A stretch of DNA of 64,000 nucleotides, from positions 30,966 to 94,965 of the forward strand of contig JAAWJI010000009.1 of assembly GCA_022796795.1 (NCBI GenBank). Reading direction: 5' to 3'. Below are positions 16,845 to 26,402 of the stretch, piece after piece. The position numbers and the translations under genes were made by a program. Under the pieces are notes generated by a model. That model was not told where the DNA came from, searched no databases, and worked only from the letters and a program-made list of their open reading frames with translations. Numbering within the stretch: position 1 is the stretch's first letter; each line of letters opens with the position of its first letter. This DNA is from Lachnospiraceae bacterium (GTDB lineage: Bacteria > Bacillota > Clostridia > Lachnospirales > Lachnospiraceae).

Positions 16845-18149
16845 ATGAGAATTTCAGTAGCCGGAACCGGTTATGTCGGTCTTGTGGCAGGTGTTTGCCT
16901 TGCTGAAAAGGGTCACCAGATAACCTGTGTTGATACAGACGAGGATAAAATTGAATTATTAAGAAAAGATATTTCTCCAATTTTTGAAGCAGATTTGGAG
17001 GAATTGATGAAAAGAAATCGCATGGCGGGGAGACTATACTATACGACAGATTATCAGACAGCATATAAAAATGCAGAGGCTATATTTATTGGTGTAGGGA
17101 CACCAGAGCAACCAGATGGATCAGCAAATCTTTCTTATATAGCTACAGTAGCAAGACAAATTGCAGAAACTATAGAGGAGGATTGTTTAATTGTAGTAAA
17201 ATCTACAGTTCCAATTGGAACGAATGATAAAGTGGAACAGTTTATTCATGACTTTTTAACTCATGATGTAAGATTTGAAGTGGCATCTAATCCCGAATTT
17301 CTTGCACAGGGGAATGCTGTCCATGACACATTGTTTGCATCGCGCATTGTTATTGGAACGGAAAGCAAATGGGCAGAGAATAAGCTGCGTGAGATTTATA
17401 AAGACTTTGAGCCTCCTATCATCTCTGTCAGTCGTCGCTCAGCAGAGATGATTAAATATGCATCAAATGATTTTCTGGCATTGAAAATCTCCTATATAAA
17501 TGAAATAGCAAATCTTTGCGAGCTTGTGGGGGCGGATATTGAGGATGTGACAAAAGGGATGTCTTATGACCGTCGGATAGGAGAATATTTCCTACAGGCT
17601 GGGATTGGTTATGGAGGTTCCTGCTTTCCAAAAGATACAAAAGCACTAAAATACCTTGCTGAGAAACATGGTTATCGCCTTCGAACCATTGAGGCAGCTG
17701 TTGATGTAAACAGGGAACAGGTTACAAAGCTGTTTCGTAAAGCATCAGATAGGATGATTACGTTTGAGGGGCTGAAAATTGCAGTACTCGGTGTGACATT
17801 CAAACCAGGAACGGATGATTTGCGAGAAGCTCCGTCTATAGAAAATATTGCTCTTTTGTTGGAGGCGGGCGCAGATCTTTATGTATTTGATCCAGTAGGA
17901 TGCACAAATTTAAAGAAATATTATTCTGAAAAGACATATGGAAACCTTCATTATACAGATTCTGTGTACGCGTCATTAAGGGATGCAAATATCTGTTTTA
18001 TTTTTACTGAATGGACAGAAATTACATCTATAAATCCCGAACAATATAAAGAATGGATGCGTACACCAATCGTTTATGATGGTAGAAATGTCTATGCAGT
18101 AGATGCCATGAAGGCGGCAGGTGTTGAATATTATTCTATCGGTAGATAA
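16845..18149 (+). CDS. ugd: UDP-glucose 6-dehydrogenase
   Basis: 434 residues from ATG 16845, which has an AAGGAG ribosome site; the in-frame TTG at 16821 is rejected. The N-terminus carries the NAD-binding GTGYVGLVAG; the catalytic cysteine lies in GYGGSCFPKDTKAL; the C-terminal UDP-binding domain begins near KIAVLGVTFKPGTDDLREAPS. The enzyme oxidises UDP-glucose to UDP-glucuronate with two NAD+. Together with the epimerase at 21557 it would supply UDP-glucuronate and UDP-galacturonate to the glycan. GDP-mannose dehydrogenase is a related alternative but less likely given that epimerase. Confidence 0.88.
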   Translation: MRISVAGTGYVGLVAGVCLAEKGHQITCVDTDEDKIELLRKDISPIFEADLEELMKRNRMAGRLYYTTDYQTAYKNAEAIFIGVGTPEQPDGSANLSYIATVARQIAETIEEDCLIVVKSTVPIGTNDKVEQFIHDFLTHDVRFEVASNPEFLAQGNAVHDTLFASRIVIGTESKWAENKLREIYKDFEPPIISVSRRSAEMIKYASNDFLALKISYINEIANLCELVGADIEDVTKGMSYDRRIGEYFLQAGIGYGGSCFPKDTKALKYLAEKHGYRLRTIEAAVDVNREQVTKLFRKASDRMITFEGLKIAVLGVTFKPGTDDLREAPSIENIALLLEAGADLYVFDPVGCTNLKKYYSEKTYGNLHYTDSVYASLRDANICFIFTEWTEITSINPEQYKEWMRTPIVYDGRNVYAVDAMKAAGVEYYSIGR

Positions 18150-18197
18150 AAGGATATATCTAAGCAGCGGAATTTCAAAATCTAATACGAGGAAAAA

Positions 18198-19358
18198 ATG
18201 AAAAATGCAATTACATATTTAAAAGAATACCAGCGTAATGGAGGGCAGGTTGCTATATATTGTGCAGGAAGACACGGTATCTTGTTTTCGGAAATACTGC
18301 AAATGTGTGGCATACAGATAAATGGATTTTTTGACAATAATCCTGAAAAATGGGATATCGAAATAAGTACGAGGATATGTTGTAGAAATCCTAATCGAAT
18401 TAAAGATAAAAAGAGCTATATAATTCTAGTTTGCATTGATCCTCGTTATTATACACAAGTAAAAAAAGAGGTCTTGGAAGCAGGCTATGAAAATATCATG
18501 GAGTTTTCTGATATTTTGGATGATGTTATATTAAACTATCAATCTGTTTATCTTGAATTGATTCGTTTGTATCAAAATAGGTCAGCGGCTGAGCTGTTTT
18601 ATACTCCATCTATAAACCGGCAGACCTTTCCTGAAGTCGTTAATGTGCTAGGTAAAAAGGACAGGATTGCTGTATATACTGGAATATTTGGAGATTATGA
18701 CTCCATATGTGAACCGGCTGTTTTACCGTTAAATGTTGATTATTTTATTGTTTCTGATATTAATCCAAAGAAAAAAAGTCCATACATCTGGATAGATGCA
18801 GGGAAGATAATTCCAGCGTCGCTTATTTCGCCGGTTAAGAGAAATCGTTACATAAAAATGCATCCCCATATATTGTTTCCAGAATATAAATATTCTATTT
18901 ATCTTGATGGAAATATTAGGATTCAAGAGGATATTACTTCATTTGTAAAAGAAAATCCATCTGGGATTTCCGTGTTTTTGCATCCTAAAAGAGATTGTAT
19001 TTTTTATGAAGCAGTTACAATTACAAATTTCCATAGAGTTGTGGCGAAAGACGTCTGTAAGCAGATGAAGCGATACCTGGATGAAGGTATGCCGATACAT
19101 TATGGAATGCCAGAAATGCCAGTAATAGCTAGAGAACATAATAAACCATCTTGTATCAGAGTTATGGAAGATTGGTGGATAGAATTTAATAAGGGAGCGT
19201 TAAGGGACCAATTGTCCTTTATGTATGCTATGTGGAAGAACCAAATGACACTTCAGGATTTGTCTTCCTTGGGAGAAGATGTCAGGCAGGACAATAGATT
19301 AAGGTTTCATGCACATAATTATGAGAGCAGGATGCTTTCAAATAAGTTGACGAATTAA
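18198..19358 (+). CDS. DUF616-type glycosyltransferase with N-terminal Rossmann module
   Basis: Residues 1-115 are the recurring module (VAIYCAGRHGILFSEILQ, FFDNNPEKWD). From about 155 the protein matches DUF616/TOD1-like glycosyltransferases: IAVYTGIFGDYDSI, DYFIVSDI, KMHPHILFPEYKYSIYLDGN with its DGN metal-site-like motif, and a late EDWWIEFN. The start has a CGAGGAA ribosome site. It probably transfers a sugar during repeat-unit assembly; donor and acceptor are unknown. It sits between ugd and a COG5610-like protein with short spacers, so it is in the same transcript. Confidence 0.65.
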   Translation: MKNAITYLKEYQRNGGQVAIYCAGRHGILFSEILQMCGIQINGFFDNNPEKWDIEISTRICCRNPNRIKDKKSYIILVCIDPRYYTQVKKEVLEAGYENIMEFSDILDDVILNYQSVYLELIRLYQNRSAAELFYTPSINRQTFPEVVNVLGKKDRIAVYTGIFGDYDSICEPAVLPLNVDYFIVSDINPKKKSPYIWIDAGKIIPASLISPVKRNRYIKMHPHILFPEYKYSIYLDGNIRIQEDITSFVKENPSGISVFLHPKRDCIFYEAVTITNFHRVVAKDVCKQMKRYLDEGMPIHYGMPEMPVIAREHNKPSCIRVMEDWWIEFNKGALRDQLSFMYAMWKNQMTLQDLSSLGEDVRQDNRLRFHAHNYESRMLSNKLTN

Positions 19359-19379
19359 ATGGATAGAGGATAGCAGTAT

Positions 19380-21545
19380 ATGAGTAGTTTAGCAGGGAAC
19401 TATATGGAGACAAATGTTATTTTTCAGAATGAATTTGATCAACATTTTGGAAAATATAAGAACATGCCTATTGCCCTGTATGGAACGGGAAAAAATGCAG
19501 AGCTTATTTTGCAATATGCAAAAGGATATGACTTTTTTGCGTTGGTGTCAGCCGATTTGGCGGGAAGAAGTATCTATGATAAGAGGATTATTAAAATTGA
19601 GGAGGCAGTAAAAACAGCACAGGTACTGATTATAGCAGCCAATCCAACATCCACGAGCATTGTATTCGCGCGGATAAAAGATAAAATCCCTTCGAATATT
19701 ATAGTGTATGATATGCGCGGCCGTAGATTGAACGGTGTTGAGTATTACAGAGAGAATGCATATTGGCATAAAAGGATGGAAGAACTTTATAGGATTGTGG
19801 ATTTATATGATGTAGTTTCTTTTGATTTGTTTGATACATTAATTACCCGCAGAGTTTTAAGACCAAAAGATATTTTTTTGATTATAGAAAAAAGGTTGGG
19901 GAAGAAAGATATAAAAATTCCATTTTCAAAATGGAGAATTCATGCTGAGAGGGAGATAGAGAAAAACGATTGTCCAGTTTTGGATCAAATTTATAAGAAA
20001 ATGCAGAATTTATATGATCTTGAACTGGAAACAATAGAAGCGTTAAAACAAATGGAAATACAAACAGAGTTGGAGTTTATTTCCTGCAGATACATTGTAA
20101 AAGAATTGTTACTCTATGCAAGTATAAAAGGAAAAACAGTATATATCACCTCTGATATGTATCTTCCACGGGAAAATCTTAAAAGATTTTTGGATATTTG
20201 CGGAATTAGCTGTGAGTGTGAATTAATAATATCATGCGAATACAACTCTTCCAAAGAAAGTGGACAATTATATCAAGTATTGAAAGAAAAGGCACAGGGA
20301 AAAAGCATATTACATATTGGGGATAATTATAAGTCGGATATCGAAAATGCCAGAGAGAAAGGAATTTGTGCTTATTGGCTGATGAACGGATACGATTTAG
20401 TAGCATCATCATCTCTTGCATATATTTTGAATCCTATAAGCATAGGAGATCGAATACTTTTGGGAACTTTCATTGCGGATTTGTTTCATGATCCTTTTGT
20501 ATTAAACAAGAATAGCGGAAAAATGCAGATTACTTCCTTCCAGGCATTGGCATATGTTTTTTTACCTATAACTATTCTGTATTTAAATTTTATCATAGAA
20601 AAAAGCCGTTATTATGACTGCCTGCTTTTTGCGTCCCGTGATGGTTATTTTCTTAATGAGCTGTTCCAAGTAGCAAAAGAAAAATATGATTTGAGAGAAT
20701 GTGCAGAAAATATTTATTTTTATGCTTCACGGCAAGCAGTTAATAGGGCAGGAGTTTGTAATGTGGATGACATTATAACGGTATGTGGAAAGCTGATAGA
20801 AGATCCAAATCTAAACATAAAAGGGTTTTTGAAAATGCAGTTTTTAATAGAGGTAGACGATAATTTGGATATCACATCAGGACAGGCTAAAAATCAGTGG
20901 GGAGAAAAAGGGTTGTGGGAAAGAGTTATTGTATATAAAGATGAAATTATAAAGAAGGCAGAGATAGAAAGACAAAAATATTTGAGTTATATCAACAAAG
21001 CAGGAATTGACCAATATGACAGGATAGCTATTGTTGATATTGTAACACAAGGAACGCTTGTATATGGATTATCCAAAATAATGAACAGGCCTATGGATCT
21101 CATTTCTCTGGGAACTTCGAGGATTCCAAATCGATATATCGAAGATCCTAGACGAGTAAATTCTATTTATGGAAATGTTAATCACAGAGTAAATGGAGAG
21201 GGGTATAGTTTTTCTGATTTTTCAGAGCTACATTTATTCTTAGAGATGATTTATGCGCCTAATGAGGGACAGTTTGTCGGATTTGGAAAAAGTGGTGAGG
21301 TTAAAACACAAAATAATGAGTATGATTTTGAAATGGTATCCAGCATACAGAAAGAGATACTATGTATTATGAAGAAATTTCCAGATTGGAGAGAAGTAGA
21401 TGTGAGTCCACGCTTGGCGTTAGACTTTTTAAGAATGATAGATAGCAGATATTCAGATATGGCGGATGAAATAAAAATGAGGTTTGGGTTTAGTGATCCA
21501 TACGATGCAAGTAAAGTCGATTGTAATTTGATGGAGATAATTTAG
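19380..21545 (+). CDS. COG5610-type HAD-fold protein with N-terminal Rossmann module
   Basis: 721 residues. Residues about 15-120 are the recurring module (MPIALYGTGKNAELILQYA). From about 140 comes a HAD domain with motif I SFDLFDTLITRR, motif II TSDMYLPRENL and the late HIGDNYKSDIENA. The C-terminal 330 residues (SRDGYFLNELFQVAKEKY, ASRQAVNRAG) are the extension typical of COG5610 proteins found in polysaccharide loci. The HAD motifs appear intact, so phosphatase or phosphotransfer activity is possible; the substrate is not known. It lies 11 bp before the epimerase gene. Confidence 0.7.
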   Translation: MSSLAGNYMETNVIFQNEFDQHFGKYKNMPIALYGTGKNAELILQYAKGYDFFALVSADLAGRSIYDKRIIKIEEAVKTAQVLIIAANPTSTSIVFARIKDKIPSNIIVYDMRGRRLNGVEYYRENAYWHKRMEELYRIVDLYDVVSFDLFDTLITRRVLRPKDIFLIIEKRLGKKDIKIPFSKWRIHAEREIEKNDCPVLDQIYKKMQNLYDLELETIEALKQMEIQTELEFISCRYIVKELLLYASIKGKTVYITSDMYLPRENLKRFLDICGISCECELIISCEYNSSKESGQLYQVLKEKAQGKSILHIGDNYKSDIENAREKGICAYWLMNGYDLVASSSLAYILNPISIGDRILLGTFIADLFHDPFVLNKNSGKMQITSFQALAYVFLPITILYLNFIIEKSRYYDCLLFASRDGYFLNELFQVAKEKYDLRECAENIYFYASRQAVNRAGVCNVDDIITVCGKLIEDPNLNIKGFLKMQFLIEVDDNLDITSGQAKNQWGEKGLWERVIVYKDEIIKKAEIERQKYLSYINKAGIDQYDRIAIVDIVTQGTLVYGLSKIMNRPMDLISLGTSRIPNRYIEDPRRVNSIYGNVNHRVNGEGYSFSDFSELHLFLEMIYAPNEGQFVGFGKSGEVKTQNNEYDFEMVSSIQKEILCIMKKFPDWREVDVSPRLALDFLRMIDSRYSDMADEIKMRFGFSDPYDASKVDCNLMEII

Positions 21546-21556
21546 GAGTATATTTT

Positions 21557-22633
21557 ATGGGAGAAATTTGCTTAGAGGGAAAGTATGTGCTTGTTACAGG
21601 AGCGGCCGGTTTTATTGGAGCTGCACTTGTGGAAAGAATGCTTTTGTCAACGGATAATATCCATGTAATCGGTGTAGACAATCTTAATCATTACTATGAT
21701 CCTGGATTAAAGCAATATCGCTTGAACAGGATAACTGAGAGAACAAGAGAAGGTGGATCTGACTGGAAATTTATAAAGGGAGATATTTCAGATAAAAATT
21801 TTATTCTGGAGTTATTTGAAATATATTCTTTTAGCCTTGTTGTAAATTTAGCGGCACAGGCGGGTGTCAGATACAGCTTGATAAATCCTGATGTATACAT
21901 AGAGACTAATATTACTGGATTTTATAATATTCTTGAGGCATGCAGGAAAGCTGAGGAAAATGGAAAAGGAGTGGAACATCTTGTTTATGCGTCCAGCTCA
22001 TCTGTGTATGGAGAGAATAAAAAGATACCATTTGGGACTTATGATAAGGTGGATAAACCTGTTTCCCTATATGCAGCAACAAAGAAAACCAATGAGCTGT
22101 TGGCACATACATATTCGAAATTATATGATATTCCCACAACAGGATTAAGGTTTTTTACGGTATATGGTCCAGCTGGCAGGCCAGATATGGCATATTTTAA
22201 TTTTACAGAAAAACTGCTGCAGAGAAAGACGATAGAAATTTTTAACTATGGACAGTGCAAGAGAGATTTTACATATATAGATGATATTGTGGACGGAGTG
22301 ATGCTGGTAAGCGTAAAGGCACCGGGCAGAGAATTAGGTGAGGATAGTCTTCCGATTCCACCATATAAAATATATAACATAGGAAACGGAAAGCCAGAAA
22401 ATCTTCTTGATTTTGTTAATATTCTACAAGAGGAATTGATTTCGGTAGGGATTCTTTCGAAAGAATATAATTTTGAAAAGCATAAGAAGCTTGTCGCGAT
22501 GCAACCAGGGGATGTACCGATTACATACGCGGATGTTACAGAATTGTATCAAGACTTTGGATATAGGCCGAGGACGAGTCTGAGGACAGGAATTCATAAT
22601 TTTGCGGTTTGGTATAAAGAATATTTCAAGTGA
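21557..22633 (+). CDS. UDP-glucuronate 4-epimerase-like SDR
   Basis: 358 residues with the NAD-binding GAAGFIGAALVERM, the active-site Ser tract SSSSVYGENKKIPF and the YAATKK catalytic Tyr-Lys pair. The stretch FFTVYGPAGRPDMAYFNF is characteristic of UDP-glucuronate epimerases, which interconvert UDP-glucuronate and UDP-galacturonate. Its substrate would be the product of ugd at 16845. The ATG at 21557 has an AGGAG ribosome site near the end of the previous gene. A different UDP-hexose epimerase activity cannot be excluded. Confidence 0.82.
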   Translation: MGEICLEGKYVLVTGAAGFIGAALVERMLLSTDNIHVIGVDNLNHYYDPGLKQYRLNRITERTREGGSDWKFIKGDISDKNFILELFEIYSFSLVVNLAAQAGVRYSLINPDVYIETNITGFYNILEACRKAEENGKGVEHLVYASSSSVYGENKKIPFGTYDKVDKPVSLYAATKKTNELLAHTYSKLYDIPTTGLRFFTVYGPAGRPDMAYFNFTEKLLQRKTIEIFNYGQCKRDFTYIDDIVDGVMLVSVKAPGRELGEDSLPIPPYKIYNIGNGKPENLLDFVNILQEELISVGILSKEYNFEKHKKLVAMQPGDVPITYADVTELYQDFGYRPRTSLRTGIHNFAVWYKEYFK

Positions 22634-22660
22634 TCATTGTGAATATTGAGGAGGAAGGCC

Positions 22661-23797
22661 ATGTATTATGCAAATGATGTTGTAGAGCAGTTAAGAGCAA
22701 GTAAAAAAATTGTAATATATGGCGCACGGATCGTGGCAAATGAGGTGGCAAATTGTTTAATGTCTCCACCATATAACTTACATATTGATGCTTTTATGGT
22801 ATCGGACAAAGAGGGTAATCCAGACGAATTGGTTGGTATTAAGGTTATCAATGTAGCAGAAGGAATTCCATATTATAAACAGGCTACAGTTATAGTTGCT
22901 GTACTTGAAAAGTACGAAGCGGATATATTAGGGAAGCTGTCAATATTAGGCTTCAAAAATGTAATATCTTTAACATTTGAGAGTGATTTATGGAGTGAAA
23001 TACGGGGCAATTATTTTAAGGAAAAAATAGAATCTGAAGGCAAGGAATATTTAACCTTGGAACGAGAGTTATGTAAACTGACTAGTGACACGAATCCATC
23101 CCATTTGCTGACGACATCTTTATATAGGGCAGTCTGCCATGTTGATAGGGAATTACAAATGGATCACTCAAAATATAATTGGGAAAAAAAGATACAAGTA
23201 GGGGCAGTTTTAACTGACAAAAGAATTGCCCATATACGGGATAATACTGGGAATCATATTTCAGAAAAAAATCCTTGCTATTGTGAGCTCACAGCCTTGT
23301 ATTGGATCTGGAAAAATGACAATGTTTCAAATTATGCAGGGCTTTGTCATTATCGACGGCATTTTAAGATTACAGAGGAGGAAGCTACAAAGATAGCATA
23401 CTCTGATATAGATGCAGTATTGACGATTCCGATTTTAAATTTTCCGTCTGTAAAAGCTGCTTATGTCCACGATCATGCAGTTAAGGACTGGGAAATAATG
23501 TTATCCGCAGTGGATGTGCTTTCACCAGATTATGGTGATGCGGCAAGGCAGGTTGAAGCTGGAAACTATTATTATGCTTATAATATGTTTATTGCGAGAA
23601 GAGAGATATTTGATAAATATTGTGAATGGCTATTTCCAATATTAGAGTATTGCGAAACTCATTGTGAGGCAAAAGATGATATATATCAGTCACGATATAT
23701 AGGTTTTCTTGCAGAGAGACTCTTAACAATATTTTTCACAAAGCATTGGAATGAATGGAAAATTGTACATGGGCAAAAAGAATTCCTTAAGTATTAG
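22661..23797 (+). CDS. DUF4422 glycosyltransferase-like protein with Rossmann module (first copy)
   Basis: ATG 22661 follows AGGAGGAAGGCC; the upstream TTG 22646 is rejected because it precedes that site. Residues 10-115 form the recurring module (KIVIYGARIVANEVANCL). From about 140 the protein matches DUF4422, which is annotated as a glycosyltransferase-type domain in capsule loci: VGAVLTDKRI, CYCELTALYWIWKN, GLCHYRRHFK and a late YQSRYIGFLAERLL. It is paralogous to the next gene in domain order and motifs. Donor sugar unknown. Confidence 0.72.
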   Translation: MYYANDVVEQLRASKKIVIYGARIVANEVANCLMSPPYNLHIDAFMVSDKEGNPDELVGIKVINVAEGIPYYKQATVIVAVLEKYEADILGKLSILGFKNVISLTFESDLWSEIRGNYFKEKIESEGKEYLTLERELCKLTSDTNPSHLLTTSLYRAVCHVDRELQMDHSKYNWEKKIQVGAVLTDKRIAHIRDNTGNHISEKNPCYCELTALYWIWKNDNVSNYAGLCHYRRHFKITEEEATKIAYSDIDAVLTIPILNFPSVKAAYVHDHAVKDWEIMLSAVDVLSPDYGDAARQVEAGNYYYAYNMFIARREIFDKYCEWLFPILEYCETHCEAKDDIYQSRYIGFLAERLLTIFFTKHWNEWKIVHGQKEFLKY

Positions 23798-23854
23798 ATG
23801 GGATACATTATTGTGTTTGAGATACAGACATGGATAACGGAAAAGGAAAAGAAA

Positions 23855-24925
23855 ATGGGAAAGATATATATTGCGGGAGCACATTCAAGAGCGCAATCAG
23901 TAAAAGCATACCTGGAATATCTTTATCCGGAAACAGAGCTAATATCTTATTTAGTAGATGATATGTCAGACAATGAAAAAGTAATAGAGGGAGTAGGAGT
24001 TCAACTGATCAAAAGAGGGTTACATACGGAATGTCCTGTATATATAGGTACACGCGGCGTGAACCATCACAAAATTACTGAGGAGCTTAAAGAGGTTGGC
24101 TTTACGAAGATCATTCCTGTTACTGTGGAGTTGGATATACAGCTTAGGAATGAATATATGCAGAAATTTTATAAAGAGCAGGGGAAAAATTTTACAGTTA
24201 TAGATGAACTATACACAGAAAATAGAAAAACAACGGGAAATGGAACCGTATATGTAGCATGTTCTATATATGATAAACCATTAATGAAAGAATATAAGCT
24301 GGCAGATTATGAAACTGTCCTTCAGGTTGGTTCTGCATTAACAGATGAACGTATATCAGAAAATGTACTTATAGATTGTAGTGGAGACAATATATCGTGC
24401 AAAAATAAGCAATTTTGCGAACTTACTGGTCTCTATTGGCTTTGGAAAAATGCAACAGAAGATTATATAGGATTGGTCCATTACAGGAGGCATTTTCTTT
24501 TACCTGATAATTGGAAGGAGCGTATGGAAGAGAATGATATTGATGTGATACTTCCTGTTCCTCTTTATGTTGCGCCTAGTATATCGGAAAATTACATGAA
24601 AAGACATATGAAGTCTGATTGGATGTATATGATGGAGTATTTAAAGAGCTATGATCTTAAAGAATATAATAAGGCAAAAAGACTTTTTGCTGGAAATATA
24701 TATTCACCCTGTAATATGCTGATCGCACGTCGAAAAGTATTAGACGAATTATGTAAGTGGCTTTTTCCAATATTGGATGCAGTAGTGAAACACGGAGGAG
24801 AAAAAGAAGATACTTATATGAATCGATATCCAGGATTTATATCTGAGCGCTTGATTACATATTTTTTTGAAGAAAGATCTAATAAATATAAAGTAATTTA
24901 TGCGAACAAAAATTTTCTAACATAA
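23855..24925 (+). CDS. DUF4422 glycosyltransferase-like protein with Rossmann module (second copy)
   Basis: ATG 23855 follows an AAAAGGAAAAG site and begins the module directly (MGKIYIAGAHSRAQSVK); the ATG at 23798 would add 19 unlikely residues. Residues 1-110 are the Rossmann-like module; residues about 130-356 match DUF4422 (VGSALTDERIS, FCELTGLYWLWKN, GLVHYRRHFLLP, MNRYPGFISERLI). Overall similarity to the preceding gene suggests tandem duplication followed by divergence, so the two may add different residues. Confidence 0.72.
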   Translation: MGKIYIAGAHSRAQSVKAYLEYLYPETELISYLVDDMSDNEKVIEGVGVQLIKRGLHTECPVYIGTRGVNHHKITEELKEVGFTKIIPVTVELDIQLRNEYMQKFYKEQGKNFTVIDELYTENRKTTGNGTVYVACSIYDKPLMKEYKLADYETVLQVGSALTDERISENVLIDCSGDNISCKNKQFCELTGLYWLWKNATEDYIGLVHYRRHFLLPDNWKERMEENDIDVILPVPLYVAPSISENYMKRHMKSDWMYMMEYLKSYDLKEYNKAKRLFAGNIYSPCNMLIARRKVLDELCKWLFPILDAVVKHGGEKEDTYMNRYPGFISERLITYFFEERSNKYKVIYANKNFLT

Positions 24926-24942
24926 GAGAAGGTGAAGATTAA

Positions 24943-25632
24943 ATGCAAAATGTGCAATTTGAACTCACAGCATCCATGATGTGCGCAGATTATGGCCATC
25001 TGGAGAAGGAAGTAAAAGCGTTGGAGGAAGGTGGTATTGACTCTTTTCATATTGATATTATGGATGGCCGTTATGTGTCCAATTTTGCCATGTCTCTAAA
25101 TGATATGATGTATATAGCCTCAATCGCAAAAAAGCCTTTAGATGTCCACCTAATGATCGAACATCCAAACAACAGAATTAACCTGTTTCTGGATAATCTG
25201 CGTCCTGGTGACACCGTGTATATCCATCCAGAAGCAGAATACCATCCGTCTACAACCCTACAGAGTATTATTAATGCAGGTATGATTCCGGGTATTGCTA
25301 TTAACCCTGGGACAAGTATTGAAACAGTCTATGAAATGCTGCGCATCGTAAAGAAAGTGCTGGTTATGTCTGTAAATCCGGGAAATGCAGGACAGATGTA
25401 TTTGCCTTATGTGGGGAATAAGATTGACCGGCTGCTTGCCATGCGGAGGGAGATGGATCTGAAGATTTATTGGGATGGAGCCTGCAGCCTGGATAAGATT
25501 GTAGCTTATGGTCCCAAAGGCATGGATGGCTTTGTGCTGGGGACTACGCTGCTGTTTGGCAAAGACAGGTCGTATGGGGAGATTATAGGAGAAATCAGGC
25601 AATATGGCAGCAGGGAGGCCTTACAGGCATGA
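24943..25632 (+). CDS. Ribulose-phosphate 3-epimerase-family protein
   Basis: 229-residue TIM barrel with the family motifs SFHIDIMDGRYV, DVHLMIEHP, VMSVNPGNAGQ and a late WDGACS where the usual form is VDGG. The metal-binding His and Asp positions of ribulose-5-phosphate 3-epimerase seem kept. It overlaps the cytidylyltransferase start by 4 bp and so forms a three-gene unit with it and the dehydrogenase. A dedicated epimerase could supply ribulose-5-phosphate for CDP-ribitol, or a related ketose phosphate. The start has an AGAGAAGGTGA ribosome site. Confidence 0.75.
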   Translation: MQNVQFELTASMMCADYGHLEKEVKALEEGGIDSFHIDIMDGRYVSNFAMSLNDMMYIASIAKKPLDVHLMIEHPNNRINLFLDNLRPGDTVYIHPEAEYHPSTTLQSIINAGMIPGIAINPGTSIETVYEMLRIVKKVLVMSVNPGNAGQMYLPYVGNKIDRLLAMRREMDLKIYWDGACSLDKIVAYGPKGMDGFVLGTTLLFGKDRSYGEIIGEIRQYGSREALQA

Positions 25633-26402
25633 ATATCGCAGTAATCCTCTCCGGCGGAACAGGCTCCCGTATGGGCGCAAAAATACCCAAACAATACATA
25701 GAGGTTCAAGGAAGGCCCGTAATCGAGCATTGCCTGGATCAGTTTTCCGCCTGCGAAGCGGTAGATGCTGTCCAGATCGTGGCAGATTCCGCTTGGCATA
25801 AATATATCAGGGACAGGATGGAGGAAGGACTGACAAAAAAATGGAAAGGATTTTCCGTGCCGGGAGCGAATCGTCAGCTCTCTATTTTTCATGCCCTGGA
25901 AGATCTTTTTTTGTATGCCTCTGCTGATGATTATGTAATGATACACGATGCTGCCAGACCCCTGGTTCGCCCGGAATTTATTGTTCATTGTTTTGCATGC
26001 GCCAGAGGCCATGAGGGGGTATTGCCGGTACTCCCTATGAAGGATACCGTATATCTGAGCGAGGACGGAAATACAGTTTCTTCTTTATTAAAAAGAGAAC
26101 AGATATTTGCTGGACAGGCTCCGGAGGTGTTTCTGCTGGGAAAATACTATGAAGCCAATAGACGGCTTCTTCCAAGGGAGATCCTGAAAATCAACGGCTC
26201 CACGGAACCGGCTATTATGGCAGGCTTGGATGTAATTTTGATTTCTGGAGATGAGGGGAATTTTAAGATCACCACACAGGCAGACCTGGAGCGCTTTCAG
26301 AGAATTTTGCTGAAACAGGAGGGAGCGCTAAAAGAAAGTGTGGAGACAGTCATGAATAGAAAGGAGAATTATGCTATTTGGAAAACAGGAGAGGAAATCT
26401 GA
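25629..26402 (+). CDS. IspD/TarI-family cytidylyltransferase
   Basis: 257 residues with the CTP-binding N-terminus VILSGGTGSRMGAKIPKQYI, the HDAARPLVRPEF motif and a final EGNFKITTQADLERF, all typical of the IspD/TarI family. The neighbours decide the likely substrate: a pentulose-phosphate epimerase upstream and a polyol-type dehydrogenase downstream suggest activation of a pentitol phosphate (TarI-like, making CDP-ribitol) rather than methylerythritol phosphate. About 30 residues at the C-terminus extend beyond the core domain. It overlaps both neighbours by a few bases. Confidence 0.78.
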   Translation: MNIAVILSGGTGSRMGAKIPKQYIEVQGRPVIEHCLDQFSACEAVDAVQIVADSAWHKYIRDRMEEGLTKKWKGFSVPGANRQLSIFHALEDLFLYASADDYVMIHDAARPLVRPEFIVHCFACARGHEGVLPVLPMKDTVYLSEDGNTVSSLLKREQIFAGQAPEVFLLGKYYEANRRLLPREILKINGSTEPAIMAGLDVILISGDEGNFKITTQADLERFQRILLKQEGALKESVETVMNRKENYAIWKTGEEI

